From Corynebacterium halotolerans (GTDB lineage: Bacteria; Actinomycetota; Actinomycetes; Mycobacteriales; Mycobacteriaceae), in contig NZ_JVMD01000006.1 in assembly GCF_001056295.1 (NCBI RefSeq), forward strand, positions 62,232-126,231: a DNA stretch of 64,000 bases, written 5' to 3'. Shown here one piece after another: positions 54,901-62,403 of the stretch (its first letter is position 1; every line of letters starts with the position of its first letter). A model generated the notes under the pieces. That model ran no database searches. It was not told the DNA's origin and worked only from the letters and a program-made list of their open reading frames with translations. Both the position numbers and the translations under genes were made by a program.

Positions 54901-55454
54901 GACAGCAGCACCGCGCGCGTCGCGAGCTTCCAGCCGACGGCGTCGGGCCGTCGCGCCACCGTGAACAGCGGCAACAGGATCCACGGGGCCAGCGCGACCG
55001 GCCAGGCCTCCGACGAGATGGCCGCGAGGGTGGTGAGGATGCGCGGCGACAGCGCGTAGAGCAGCGCCGCGAGGATGCGCGAGGGGCGCGTGCCGATGCC
55101 CGCGGTTTCCGCCACGCGGTAGAAGCCGGTGAAGGCCAGGCACAGCAGCAGCGACCACCACAGGCCCTGGGTCAACCAATCCGGCCAGATGGCGTCGGGC
55201 AGCAGGTCGAACAGCGCGAAGAAGGCGCCCTGCGGGAACAGGTACCCGTAGGCCTGGTTCTGGAGTTGCCCCAGCGGCATGATCTCCGACCACATCTGCA
55301 GCGAGCGCTCCAGGAAGCCGGAGGGGTTGGCCGTCAGGTCATGTTTGGTGTCCGCGACCGTGCGGCCGGGGGCCTGGATGAAGGCCAGAAGACAGAGCAA
55401 TGCCCACCAGCCGACCAAGGCGCGCGTGGGCGTGCGTTGATCGGCGGTGGGCAT
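51864..55454 (-). CDS. aftD: alpha-(1->3)-arabinofuranosyltransferase AftD (GT53, DUF3367)
   Basis: This enzyme adds alpha-1,3-branched arabinofuranose to arabinogalactan and lipoarabinomannan from the lipid donor on the outer face. The 1196-residue GT-C protein has about eleven membrane segments in the first 430 residues with an acidic motif in the first loop (ADTKHDLTANP, about 34-44), a large periplasmic domain (about 430-1010) with carbohydrate-binding-like regions, and C-terminal membrane segments (about 1050-1190). Length fits corynebacterial forms and is shorter than M. tuberculosis AftD. ATG 55454 lies 21 bases from the upstream DUF2613 stop. Two GTCGCCAAGC variants lie near its 3' end (52051, 52295). 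Confidence 0.9.
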   Translation of the reverse strand: MPTADQRTPTRALVGWWALLCLLAFIQAPGRTVADTKHDLTANPSGFLERSLQMWSEIMPLGQLQNQAYGYLFPQGAFFALFDLLPDAIWPDWLTQGLWWSLLLCLAFTGFYRVAETAGIGTRPSRILAALLYALSPRILTTLAAISSEAWPVALAPWILLPLFTVARRPDAVGWKLATRAVLLSGLAVLCTGAVNAVGTAAACVPAALVLVFAGFSGPHRKRAWAMFAGWLGACAAVSMWWIVPLLMLGSYSPPFTDYIESSGVTTRWLNLGEALRGATSWAPFVSLERVGGNAIVAEPILILATMAVAAIGLVGLAMGSMPGRRSWMLMALVGLVAMSAWTDPFAPLGEWGRSLLDGPLAALRNLHKMDPALRLPLMLGLAHATARLPWPGSGEPVREKWLHPEKHRSAVVAMLVLVVAAGATAPAWSARLAPTGAYREVPSHWTEAADWLNAHARGARTLVAPSMPFAEMDWGFTRDEPLQPLTDVPWVVRDAVPLVPPEAIRGLDGVQDQLGRGEGVESLAATLRNQGIGYVLVRSDLKPFNRGTSLSKLRATLEASPGIERVAEFAHGGDDAPKGAVSGKADTAISIWAVDGGADALAPRMVDASSVPLVSGGPEALARLDEIDRDAPVRMLHGEAAGTVTDTPTRRGRNYGEVRNAVSGILDPDEDTGVTNAVPDYPVAGIAMTQTATGRGKLEASSSASEPYNVGGAQPQHSINALVDGDPTTWWQPRSGTGGQAEWVEVDPEQPMTGGRLTITGAVVPAQVQIRAGGATTSKWLTPGQPMSMPLPRGAADDGASAIRITATNAPAGFALAEIKLENAAGEDVTPIRVPVVPDASPLVQRWAFGQEVAEDRMRRAFTAPAPITVTVDSDTCRAGLDDAWTELDGKVVACGETVELQPGMHEVDSHARWVSLTGTEFAAPTRGQQAPETVADFAAPGSGADSESGSASRESADTVIGSGTIAASDADRIIYRPVSVNPGQVASIDGRELEPVTVNGWQQGWLVPAGASGTFTIDFPPAATWRTGIVAGGALAALFAAVAVAIGFAWRRPRAAAAAAAPIETDAADAPTTDASPDTPAVPDLHRNTTAVAAFIVAWLVAGLPGAAVAAVLGVAGINLARRFGAETVRRQAIAATAVLAGIGGVLLARNAWPGGGYAGFEWPLQLVMAGAVVLASLAQTLPSQRRAGSSTSA

Positions 55455-55475
55455 GGCGGGACGGTTGGCGTGCGA

Positions 55476-55670
55476 CTAGCGCTCGCCGTACTCGACCCCG
55501 CCCATCAGGGCCTCGTCCGCGGAGACGGCCTGCGCCTCGGGAATCTCGGACTCCTGCGTGACCTGCGCGATGCCGAAGATGAGGGCACCGCCGAGGAGGG
55601 CGCCGACAAGGGCACTGGCCAGGGCCGGGCCCAAAGTGCGGCGCTGCTCCGACTCGGTCTCGTAGGGCAT
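55476..55670 (-). CDS. DUF2613 small single-span membrane protein
   Basis: The 64-residue protein has one hydrophobic segment (ALASALVGALLGGALIFGIA, about 16-35) flanked by a charged N-terminus and an acidic C-terminus. It is the DUF2613 family protein found immediately upstream of aftD in mycolata (Rv0236A type). The short gap to aftD marks an operon and suggests a partner of AftD, although no function is established. ATG 55670 has GAGGAGTGAAAC upstream. Confidence 0.82.
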   Translation of the reverse strand: MPYETESEQRRTLGPALASALVGALLGGALIFGIAQVTQESEIPEAQAVSADEALMGGVEYGER

Positions 55671-55835
55671 GTTTCACTCCTCGAAGTAATGTTGCTTGGG
55701 AATGGTCGCAACTGTAGACCATCCCCGGGGTCACGGGGAAGTTTCGGCGAAATTGGGGGAACCTCGGGCCCGCCCCTGGTGGGGGAGCCGTCGTTGCCCG
55801 ATCGTTATCGCGCGGCGGACTTCACGCCTATCCGG

Positions 55836-56384
55836 CTACTTCTCCGGCGGGACGATGAGCACGGGGCGCCCGGCGTGCTTGAGCACCGCGTCGGCGGTCG
55901 ACGACGACAGCAGCCCGCGCAGCCCGGAGTTGCCGCGCGTGCCGGACACGATGATGCCCGCGTCGAGGTCGCGCGCGGCGTCCACGATGGCCGACCAGAT
56001 GGTCGTCTCGGACTCGACCAGGTAGGGCTCGGCGGTGAAGCCGACGGACGCGGCGACCTCGATGCCCTCGCGGCAGATGCGCTTGGCTTCCTCGTGCGCC
56101 GGGTCGCCGTCGTCGACGGTGGAGTCCCAGTCGGGCTGCATCATCCCGGATGCGCCGGCGGTGCGGGCGGCCTGCCGCTGCAGCGGCTCCCATGCGGTGA
56201 GGATGTAGGCCGTGTTCACCGACAGCAGGGCGCCGGCCCATTCGATCGCCCGGCGGGCCTCGTCGGAGCCGTCGTAGGCGATGAGCATCGAATCCCCGCG
56301 GGCTCCCGCGGGCTTCGGCGCCCCGGGGGTTTCGGCGGCCGGGGCGTTCCGGTCGGGGGTGGTGGCGTCATGGGCGTCGGGCAT
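55836..56384 (-). CDS. universal stress protein family (UspA)
   Basis: The single-domain 182-residue Usp has a Pro/Ala-rich N-terminal tail (about 1-30), the first strand MLIAYDGSDEARRAIEWA (about 33), and the nucleotide-binding pattern GTRGNSGLRGLLSSSTADAVL (about 148-168) with the usual glycine before the serine replaced by serine, then PVLIVPPEK. ATP binding is likely but weakened by that change. AAGGAGAAG lies 9 bases before ATG 56384. It appears monocistronic, and no stimulus can be named. Confidence 0.85.
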   Translation of the reverse strand: MPDAHDATTPDRNAPAAETPGAPKPAGARGDSMLIAYDGSDEARRAIEWAGALLSVNTAYILTAWEPLQRQAARTAGASGMMQPDWDSTVDDGDPAHEEAKRICREGIEVAASVGFTAEPYLVESETTIWSAIVDAARDLDAGIIVSGTRGNSGLRGLLSSSTADAVLKHAGRPVLIVPPEK

Positions 56385-56448
56385 CGGGATTCACTTCTCC
56401 TTGTCGCTGACGTTCTGCCTCCACGATAGCCCCGGCCGGTTGCGGCGG

Positions 56449-57156
56449 TCAGGCGTTCGGGGCGGTGGCCACCACGAGGGCGTCGATGGATCCTTCGCCG
56501 CGGTCTACGGCTTCGGCGACCCGGATGTCCCACGTTTCCGGCAGCTTCGCGACGACGTCGTCCGCATGGAAGAGGACGTCGGGGTCCTTCGGGCCGTGAC
56601 CCTTGTTGTCGCGGTCATGGCCGATGACCACCAGGGTGCCGCCCGGCGCCGTGATGGCGGCCAGGTGCTCCCACGTCGCGGCGAGCTTGTCGGACGGCAG
56701 GTGCAGGTAGGCGGCGACGACGAGGTCGAAGGTCTCGTCGGGGCGCCATTCGGACACGTCCGCCAGGACGGTGTTGAGCGTGGGCACGTGGGCGACTTCG
56801 GCGGTGCCGCCGCAGATGGACGTGACCTCGGCCTTGGTGGTCTTGCCGGCTTCGGGGGCGGTCTCATCGCCTTCGTGGCCCTCGGCGACCGCCGCTTCGG
56901 CGACGGCGTCGGGGACCTGCGCGGCCGCCTGGGCGGCTTCGCGGGTGTGGCGCAGCGCGACTTCGGAGAAGTCGACGGCGGTGACGTCCCAGCCGCGACC
57001 GAGCAGCCACGCGGTGTTGCGGCCCTGGCCGCAGCCGACGTCGGCGGCGGTGCCCGGCGTCAGCTCGGAGACGTGGTGCTCCAGAAGGGTGTTCGGGCCC
57101 TTGCCGAAGTGGTGCGGGTTCTCTGCGAATCGTTTGTCCCAACCATGGCTATCCAT
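56449..57156 (-). CDS. class I SAM-dependent methyltransferase
   Basis: The 235-residue protein has motif I ADVGCGQGRNTAWLLGRG (about 38-55), AVDFSEVAL (about 60-68) and, after an Ala/Glu/Lys-rich insertion (about 75-115), TFDLVVAAYLHLP and GGTLVVIGHD. It resembles small SmtA/TehB-like methyltransferases of unknown substrate. ATG 57156 lies 7 bases after TATGGT (57164-57169, minus strand), so it is probably leaderless; the longer frame from 57174 would start before the promoter. A gap of 64 bases separates it from usp. Confidence 0.75.
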   Translation of the reverse strand: MDSHGWDKRFAENPHHFGKGPNTLLEHHVSELTPGTAADVGCGQGRNTAWLLGRGWDVTAVDFSEVALRHTREAAQAAAQVPDAVAEAAVAEGHEGDETAPEAGKTTKAEVTSICGGTAEVAHVPTLNTVLADVSEWRPDETFDLVVAAYLHLPSDKLAATWEHLAAITAPGGTLVVIGHDRDNKGHGPKDPDVLFHADDVVAKLPETWDIRVAEAVDRGEGSIDALVVATAPNA

Positions 57157-57163
57157 GTTCGGA

Positions 57164-57169
57164 ACCATA
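57164..57169 (-). promoter_or_regulatory. -10 element of the SAM-methyltransferase gene (leaderless)
   Basis: TATGGT on the minus strand ends 7 bases before ATG 57156. Confidence 0.55.
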
Positions 57170-57228
57170 CCCAAAGGGGTATAGCCGAGGGTCGGGGCGG
57201 GTACGCGAACGTCGATCGCCCCGCGCGC

Positions 57229-57750
57229 TCACTCCACGCGGGTGTTCAGCCCGGTGCGCATGTCCGCCGGGTCGGAGTCGGGCCCCGGTTCGGTCAGGTA
57301 GACCTCCCAGCACGGCATCGCGGGCGTGTGCCCGGCGGCGACGAGGGCGTCGGTGAACTCCTGCCACGCCGCCCCGAGGCCGTCGTAACCGCCCTGGTAC
57401 AGCCGCGAGGCGACCTTGCCGGCGGGCAGCTCGGAGGGCTCGACTTCCATGTTGCGGCCGCCGGCGCTGGGCGCGGCGGCGACGCCTTCCATGGGGGCGT
57501 GGAGGGGCACGCCGATTTCGACGTCGCAGCGGGACCAGTCGTCGGAAAAACGCGGGTACAGGGCGAACGGGGCCCCGGCGGGGGACAGCCCCGCTCCCGC
57601 GAGCGCGGGGAACAATGCCCCGAATGCGGCGTCGAAAAGCGGGGAGAGGTCATCGACGGCCACGTCGAAGGCGCGGATGACGGCGGTCGGCACCGCGCGC
57701 GAGTCGTCGACGGTGAAGGGGGCTTCGCTGGGATTGCACGGATCGGACAT
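57229..57750 (-). CDS. GyrI-like / AraC effector-binding domain protein
   Basis: The 173-residue stand-alone ligand-binding domain shows AVPTAVIRAFDVAVDDLSPLFDAAF near the start, CDVEIGVPLHAP in the middle, LPAGKVASRLYQGGYDGLGAAWQEFTDAL and a final PCWEVYLTEP, the pattern of GyrI-like proteins. Such proteins bind small hydrophobic molecules or drugs, or inhibit gyrase; which applies here is unknown. GGAG lies 6 bases before ATG 57750. A longer frame to 57933 runs through intergenic repeats and is rejected. Confidence 0.75.
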   Translation of the reverse strand: MSDPCNPSEAPFTVDDSRAVPTAVIRAFDVAVDDLSPLFDAAFGALFPALAGAGLSPAGAPFALYPRFSDDWSRCDVEIGVPLHAPMEGVAAAPSAGGRNMEVEPSELPAGKVASRLYQGGYDGLGAAWQEFTDALVAAGHTPAMPCWEVYLTEPGPDSDPADMRTGLNTRVE

Positions 57751-58071
57751 GGCGGGCTCCTTGCGGCGGCGGTGGTGGGTGGGGGGCGTCGGAGATATGG
57801 GTCCTCCACGCAACCGGGATGTCCGGTCAATGGTACGGGGCCGGGACCGTGGATTGTCGGCGGTGAGCGGTGGGCGGTGAGCGGTAAGTGATGGGCGGTG
57901 AGCAACGGGCAGCGGGCAGCCGGCAGTGGGCATGGCGGCGGGCGCGAATGCCGCGGGAACCGGGCGACGCTATTTATCACACCTGTGATAAATTCGGTTG
58001 CGACACCGCCGCCGGAACGAACGGCGCCAAACGCCCGAGAAAACGAAGAGCAAAGAAAGGGGGTGGGGGCC
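57751..58071. other. 321-base divergent region with repeats and the tetR operator
   Basis: No gene is supported. It contains repeats of GGGCGGTGAGC-type units at about 57858-57935 and the 20-bp palindrome at 57973-57992. The promoter of the GyrI-like gene must lie in the left part. Confidence 0.65.
57973..57992. promoter_or_regulatory. TetR-type operator
   Basis: TTTATCACA-CC-TGTGATAAA is a palindrome with perfect 9-base arms in an AT-rich patch about 80 bases before the tetR start. It is the natural autoregulatory site for the TetR-MFS pair. Confidence 0.75.
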
Positions 58072-58677
58072 GTGCCCGCGCGCATCGACCCCGACCAACG
58101 GCGCCGCGACGTCATCGACGCCGCTTTTCGCTGCGTAGTCGCCGAAGGTCTGGAAGGTGTCTCATTTCGCAAAGTCGCCGCCGCCGCCGGACTCAACGTG
58201 GGATCAGTGCGCCACTATTTCGCGGATCACCACGACCTGCTCACCGCAGCCGCGCAGGAGGCGGGAGATCGCATGGGCGCCCGGTTGGCCGGGCATCCGA
58301 CGGACCGATTGCGCGGCCTCAAAGGCCAGTCGGCCGTCGACGCCCTGCAGGATCTCATCGAATCCGTCATGCCCGTCGATTCCCCCAGGCGCGACGAGGC
58401 CATCGTGATCATCGAGCTCATCGCCGCATCCCGGACGAAACCCGAGCTGGCGGAGACGTCGCAACGCATGGCGGCGGATCTGTCCGCGGTGATCCGCGAA
58501 GCACTCGACGCTCTCGGAGTCCCGGACGCCGATACCGTAACCGGCCAGATCGCGGCCGTGATCGGCGGGCTGACGCTGGATGCGGTCACCCCGCACGGCG
58601 GCCTGACGGTCGCCCGGGTGCGCGCGGTATTGCGCGCGCAGCTGAGCATGGTCCTCACCGGAGGGGTGCAACGATGA
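58072..58677 (+). CDS. TetR-family transcriptional repressor
   Basis: The 201-residue protein has an N-terminal helix-turn-helix (about 8-58: RRRDVIDAAFRCVVAEGLEGVSFRKVAAAAGLNVGSVRHYFADHHDLL) and a helical ligand domain. GTG 58072 has AAAGGGGG upstream; an in-frame GTG at 58063 is too close to that site. The stop overlaps the MFS start as ATGA, so regulator and exporter are co-translated. The upstream palindrome is its probable operator. The inducer is unknown. Confidence 0.85.
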   Translation: MPARIDPDQRRRDVIDAAFRCVVAEGLEGVSFRKVAAAAGLNVGSVRHYFADHHDLLTAAAQEAGDRMGARLAGHPTDRLRGLKGQSAVDALQDLIESVMPVDSPRRDEAIVIIELIAASRTKPELAETSQRMAADLSAVIREALDALGVPDADTVTGQIAAVIGGLTLDAVTPHGGLTVARVRAVLRAQLSMVLTGGVQR

Positions 58678-59873
58678 CCGTCGGAACCGCGTTTCCGAAA
58701 TGGTTGTTCGCCCTTTTTGCCGCCGCATTCGTCTTCTACACCGACGACTACGTGGTGGCGGGGGTATTGCCCGAACTGGCGGCCGATTTGTCGGTGAGCG
58801 AAGGGCGGGCGGGCCAATTGGTGAGCGTCTTCTCCCTCACCGTCGCCCTGGGAACCCCGGTGGCCTCCGTGGTTCTGGCCCGCATCCCGCGCAAACGCCT
58901 GTTCACTGCGGCGCTGCTGGTCTTCGCCGCCGCGAATATCGCGGCCGCCCTCAGCGGCACCTTCGCCGCGATCATGGCGCTGCGGGTCGTGGCAGCGCTT
59001 TCTTCGGCGGCGGCGACGCCGGCGCTGTTCGATTTCGCGGCGCAAGGGGCGCCCCCCGACCGCGTCGGCAGATACATCTCGATCGTTTCTCTCGGCGTCA
59101 CGGGTTCATTGGCCGCCGGGGTGCCCGTGGGGACGTGGATCGGCGGCGCATTCGGGTGGCGAGCCACCTTCGCCGTGATGGCCATGACCGCAGTGGGCGT
59201 GGTCGTGCTCCTGCGCGCGACACTGCCGCGCCGGACGGGATGCGCGGAACCAGTGGCATTGCCGGAACAATTGCGGGTGTTGGCCCGTTTGCCGATCTCT
59301 CTGGGTTTGCTCGCCAATTGCATGCTGATGACCGGGTCGATGATGATGCTCACCTACTTGGCCCCCTACCTGGCGGCGGCGACCACGGCCGACGTCGGGG
59401 ACCGCGCCGTCGCATTCGGCATTTCCGGTTTCGCGGGGGTCGCCGGCATCTACCTCGGCGGCGTCGCGTCGGACCGGTTCGGGGCCGACCGGGCATTGTT
59501 CATCGGGGTGTCGGCCATCGTCGTCTCGATGCTGGCGCTGTGGGTGATGTGGGCCTTCCGGCCGATCCCGTTGCCGGCCGTCCTCTTCGTGGTCGCCGTG
59601 TGGGGCGGCATGGCCTTCTGGAATTCCCCCGCGATCCAATCCCGCCTCCATCATTTGGCGGGCCCCGTTTCCGTGCAAGCGCTGGCACTGAACAATTCGG
59701 GCACTTACCTGGGTGTCTCCGTGGGTGCGGCGGTCGGCGGTGCGGTGCTCGGAAGCATTGGAGTGGGACCGTTGCCGCTGGTGGCAGCTGCTTTCGCCGC
59801 CGTCGCCGTGGGGTTGCTCGCGGTCGCTTCCCGGAGACAACCTTCCGGGGGCGACGTCAGCCGCGGCAACTAG
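58674..59873 (+). CDS. MFS exporter (DHA1-like, 12 TM)
   Basis: The 399-residue proton antiporter-type MFS protein begins with a helix containing FYTDDYVVAGVLPELAADLSVSEGRAGQLVSVF (TDxxVxxxxLPxIAxxL-like), has motif C-like GVTGSLAAGVPVGTWIGGAFGWRATF in helix 5, and ends after about twelve hydrophobic segments. Coupling to a TetR regulator suggests drug or metabolite efflux. It ends 7 bases before the 3' end of the oppositely oriented tRNA gene, with no terminator visible. Confidence 0.85.
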   Translation: MTVGTAFPKWLFALFAAAFVFYTDDYVVAGVLPELAADLSVSEGRAGQLVSVFSLTVALGTPVASVVLARIPRKRLFTAALLVFAAANIAAALSGTFAAIMALRVVAALSSAAATPALFDFAAQGAPPDRVGRYISIVSLGVTGSLAAGVPVGTWIGGAFGWRATFAVMAMTAVGVVVLLRATLPRRTGCAEPVALPEQLRVLARLPISLGLLANCMLMTGSMMMLTYLAPYLAAATTADVGDRAVAFGISGFAGVAGIYLGGVASDRFGADRALFIGVSAIVVSMLALWVMWAFRPIPLPAVLFVVAVWGGMAFWNSPAIQSRLHHLAGPVSVQALALNNSGTYLGVSVGAAVGGAVLGSIGVGPLPLVAAAFAAVAVGLLAVASRRQPSGGDVSRGN

Positions 59874-59880
59874 TGCGAAG

Positions 59881-59954
59881 TGGAGCCGATGACGGGAATC
59901 GAACCCGCGCCGCCTGCTTGGGAAGCAGGAGTTCTACCATTGAACTACATCGGC
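59881..59954 (-). tRNA. tRNA-Gly (anticodon CCC)
   Basis: The minus strand folds as a cloverleaf: acceptor GCCGATG / CATCGGC, D-arm with AGTTCAATGGTAGAAC, anticodon stem CCTGC / GCAGG around loop TTCCCAA giving anticodon CCC, and a T-arm with GGGTTCGATTCCC. The 3' CCA is encoded (59881-59883 on the plus strand), after discriminator T at 59884. It reads GGG codons. Confidence 0.95.
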
Positions 59955-60068
59955 ATCGAGGAGATGGAGCATCTCTTCCGCCATTAATGTAGCACCGCCC
60001 CGGGCGCGTTCCGCAAAAACCCCGGACAGCTTTGCCGCGACCCCCGTTTCGCCCGACCTTCGGGCCGG

Positions 60069-60074
60069 TAGGGT
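60069..60074 (+). promoter_or_regulatory. -10 element of dcd (leaderless)
   Basis: TAGGGT ends 6 bases before GTG 60081, so the mRNA should begin on or next to the start codon. Confidence 0.6.
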
Positions 60075-60080
60075 GGGGGC

Positions 60081-60653
60081 GTGCTGCTCTCCGACCGTGA
60101 CATCCGCGCCGCCCTCTCCGCCGACGATGACGCCCGCCTGGGCGTGGATCCGTTGGACGAGGAGATGATCCAGCCGTCGTCGATCGACGTGCGCCTGGAT
60201 CAGTTCTTCCGCGTGTTCAACAACTCGCGGTACACGCACATCGACCCGAAGCTGCCGCAGGAGGAGCTGACCACCCTGCGCGAGGTGCCGTGGGACGAGG
60301 CGTTCGTGCTGCACCCGGGTGAGTTCGTGCTGGCGTCGACGCTGGAGAAGTTCACCATCCCGCCGCATCTGGCCGGCCGCCTGGAGGGCAAGTCGTCGCT
60401 GGGGCGCCTGGGCCTGCTGACGCATTCCACCGCCGGTTTCATCGATCCGGGGTTCTCGGGGCACATCACGCTCGAGCTGTCGAACGTCGCCAACCTGCCC
60501 ATTTCGCTGTGGCCGGGCATGAAGGTCGGGCAGTTGGCGCTGTTCCGCATGACCTCGCCCGCGGAAGTGCCCTATGGCTCCGGCGCGCTCGGTTCGAAGT
60601 ACCAGGGGCAGCGCGGGCCGACGCCGTCGAAGGCGTACCTGAACTTCCGGTAG
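60081..60653 (+). CDS. dcd: dCTP deaminase
   Basis: This enzyme deaminates dCTP in dTTP supply; the M. tuberculosis form of the same 190-residue length also dephosphorylates the product to dUMP. The protein has the trimeric dUTPase-like fold motifs: [12 protein letters not shown] (about 94-105), the catalytic glutamate segment [10 protein letters not shown] (about 128-137) and [11 protein letters not shown], ending in the nucleotide-closing [13 protein letters not shown]. Start is GTG 60081, leaderless. The tRNA-Gly gene lies divergently upstream. Confidence 0.94.
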   Translation: MLLSDRDIRAALSADDDARLGVDPLDEEMIQPSSIDVRLDQFFRVFNNSRYTHIDPKLPQEELTTLREVPWDEAFVLHPGEFVLASTLEKFTIPPHLAGRLEGKSSLGRLGLLTHSTAGFIDPGFSGHITLELSNVANLPISLWPGMKVGQLALFRMTSPAEVPYGSGALGSKYQGQRGPTPSKAYLNFR

Positions 60654-60807
60654 CCCCCGCGGCCCCGGCCCCGGCCCTGGCTCCGGGCACGGGGGCGCGG
60701 GCATGGGGCCGACCGGGGCCGTTCGGCCCGGCGTTTCGCTTTGCGACGATTCGGTCACGTTCGCCGCGGAACCCCGGTGATCGCCGGTAACCCCCGGTGT
60801 TTGCGGC

Positions 60808-60813
60808 TACCGT
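60808..60813 (+). promoter_or_regulatory. -10 element of the osmoprotectant ABC operon (leaderless)
   Basis: TACCGT ends 7 bases before ATG 60821. A GTCGCAAAGC copy lies further upstream (60738-60747, minus strand). Confidence 0.55.
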
Positions 60814-60820
60814 GGTTGGT

Positions 60821-61702
60821 ATGGACGCTGAAACAGCCGATCCCGCCATCCGGTTCGAGGGCGTGTCCAAGTCCTACGGGGCAGGGCCGCCCGTCGTCGA
60901 CGGCGTCAACCTGGACATCCGCCGCAACGCGGTGACGGTGCTGGTCGGGTCCTCGGGCTGCGGCAAGACGACGCTGCTGCGGATGATCAACCGCATGGTC
61001 GAGCCGACGTCGGGGCGGGTGCTCATCGGCGGCGAGGACGTCGCCGACCGCGACCCCGTCCAGCTGCGCCGCGGCATCGGCTACGTCATGCAGAACGGCG
61101 GCCTGCTCCCGCACCGCACGGTCGCGGACAACGTGGGCACGGTCCCGCGGCTCAACGGCGTGCCCAAGCGGGAAGCCCGGGAGCGGGCGATGGAGCTCAT
61201 CGAGCTGGTCGGCCTCGACCCCTCGGTGGCCGGCCGCTACCCCTCGCAGTTGTCCGGCGGCCAGCAGCAGCGCGTCGGCGTGGCCCGCGCGCTGGCGGCG
61301 GATTCCGGCATCCTGCTCATGGACGAGCCCTTCGCCGCCGTCGACCCGATCGTCCGCCGTGAGCTGCAGGCCGAGGTCACGCGGCTGCAGGCGGAGCTGG
61401 ACTGCACCATCGTCTTCGTCACCCACGACATCTCCGAGGCCCTGCACCTCGGCGACGAAGTGGTGCTGCTGGAGAAGGGCGGCCGCATCGCGCAGCAGAG
61501 CCCGCCGTGGGAGCTGATCGAAAAGCCTGCCGATGACTTCGTCCGCGAGTTCATCGACGCCGATTCCCGCCGCCTGCGCGTCGACGGCGACCGCGTCCTC
61601 GACGCCCGCGGCCGCGTCGCCGGGGTGCTGCGCGATTACGGGGAGAGCGGCGGAGGCCAGAGCGGCGGAGGCAGAAACGACCAAGGGGAGAGGTCGCCAT
61701 GA
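60821..61702 (+). CDS. osmoprotectant-type ABC transporter ATP-binding protein (OpuCA/ProV-like)
   Basis: The 293-residue ATPase has Walker A GSSGCGKTTLL (about 43-53), Q-loop QNGG, signature LSGGQQQR (about 145-152), Walker B ILLMDEPFAAVD and switch HD in FVTHDISEAL. The short C-terminal part (about 240-293) is Gly/Arg-rich and lacks a full CBS pair. Start ATG 60821 is leaderless. All four genes of the operon overlap by ATGA junctions. Choline, betaine or a related quaternary amine is the likely cargo. Confidence 0.9.
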   Translation: MDAETADPAIRFEGVSKSYGAGPPVVDGVNLDIRRNAVTVLVGSSGCGKTTLLRMINRMVEPTSGRVLIGGEDVADRDPVQLRRGIGYVMQNGGLLPHRTVADNVGTVPRLNGVPKREARERAMELIELVGLDPSVAGRYPSQLSGGQQQRVGVARALAADSGILLMDEPFAAVDPIVRRELQAEVTRLQAELDCTIVFVTHDISEALHLGDEVVLLEKGGRIAQQSPPWELIEKPADDFVREFIDADSRRLRVDGDRVLDARGRVAGVLRDYGESGGGQSGGGRNDQGERSP

Positions 61703-62403
61703 TCCGCTGGTCCTGGTTCGCCGACAATTTCGCGCAGATCGTCGATCTGACGTGGACGCACGTGTGGCTGTCGATTCCGCCGATCATCGCGGCGGTGCTC
61801 ATTTCGGTGCCGCTGGGCTTCGCGGCGTCGCGTCGCAAAGCATTCCGCGGAGCGATCGTGGGCGGGGCGGGACTGCTGTATGCCATACCGTCGCTGGCGC
61901 TGTTCGTGATGTTGCCCCTGGTGCTGGGCACTTCCGTGCTGTCGCCGCTCAACGTGCAGGTGGCGTTGGCCGCCTATGGCGTGGCGCTGATGACGCGCAC
62001 CGCCGCCGACGCGTTCGGCTCCGTGCCGCCCGCCGCCCGCGACGCCGCGAAATCGATGGGGTACCCGGCCTGGCGGCGGATCCTGACCGTCGAACTGCCC
62101 CTCGCCGGGCCCGTGCTGCTCGCCGGCGCGCGCGTCGTGTCGGCGTCGACGGTGTCGCTGGTCAGCGTCGGTTCGCTGGTCGGCGTGCACGGGCTGGGAT
62201 ACTTCTTCACCGACGGGTTCAACCGCAGCTTTCCGACGGAGATCCTCGCCGGGGTGATCGGCACCGCCGTCGTGGCGCTGGTCTTCGACGTGGTGCTGGT
62301 CGCGTTGGGCAAGGTGCTCATGCCGTGGTCCCGGGCGGGCGCGGGGAAGCCCGGTAGGACGGGGTTGTTCGGAAGGCGGAGCAAGGCGGGGGTGGCGTCA
62401 TGA
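61699..62403 (+). CDS. osmoprotectant ABC transporter permease (OpuBB-like)
   Basis: The 234-residue permease has five to six hydrophobic segments and the EAA-type loop AARDAAKSMGYPAWRRILTVELPLAGP (about 113-139) that contacts the ATPase, then a G-V-x-G-L-G-Y end of the transport domain. It overlaps the ATPase gene and the next permease gene by 4 bases each. It contains GTCGCAAAGC at 61832-61841 (R-R-K-A). Confidence 0.88.
   Translation: MIRWSWFADNFAQIVDLTWTHVWLSIPPIIAAVLISVPLGFAASRRKAFRGAIVGGAGLLYAIPSLALFVMLPLVLGTSVLSPLNVQVALAAYGVALMTRTAADAFGSVPPAARDAAKSMGYPAWRRILTVELPLAGPVLLAGARVVSASTVSLVSVGSLVGVHGLGYFFTDGFNRSFPTEILAGVIGTAVVALVFDVVLVALGKVLMPWSRAGAGKPGRTGLFGRRSKAGVAS

Noticed and set aside
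50596..55293. Very long open frame opposite aftD and tmaT
   Set aside because: Arg/Ala/Pro/His-rich translation without family motifs; it is the usual shadow frame of GC-rich coding DNA.
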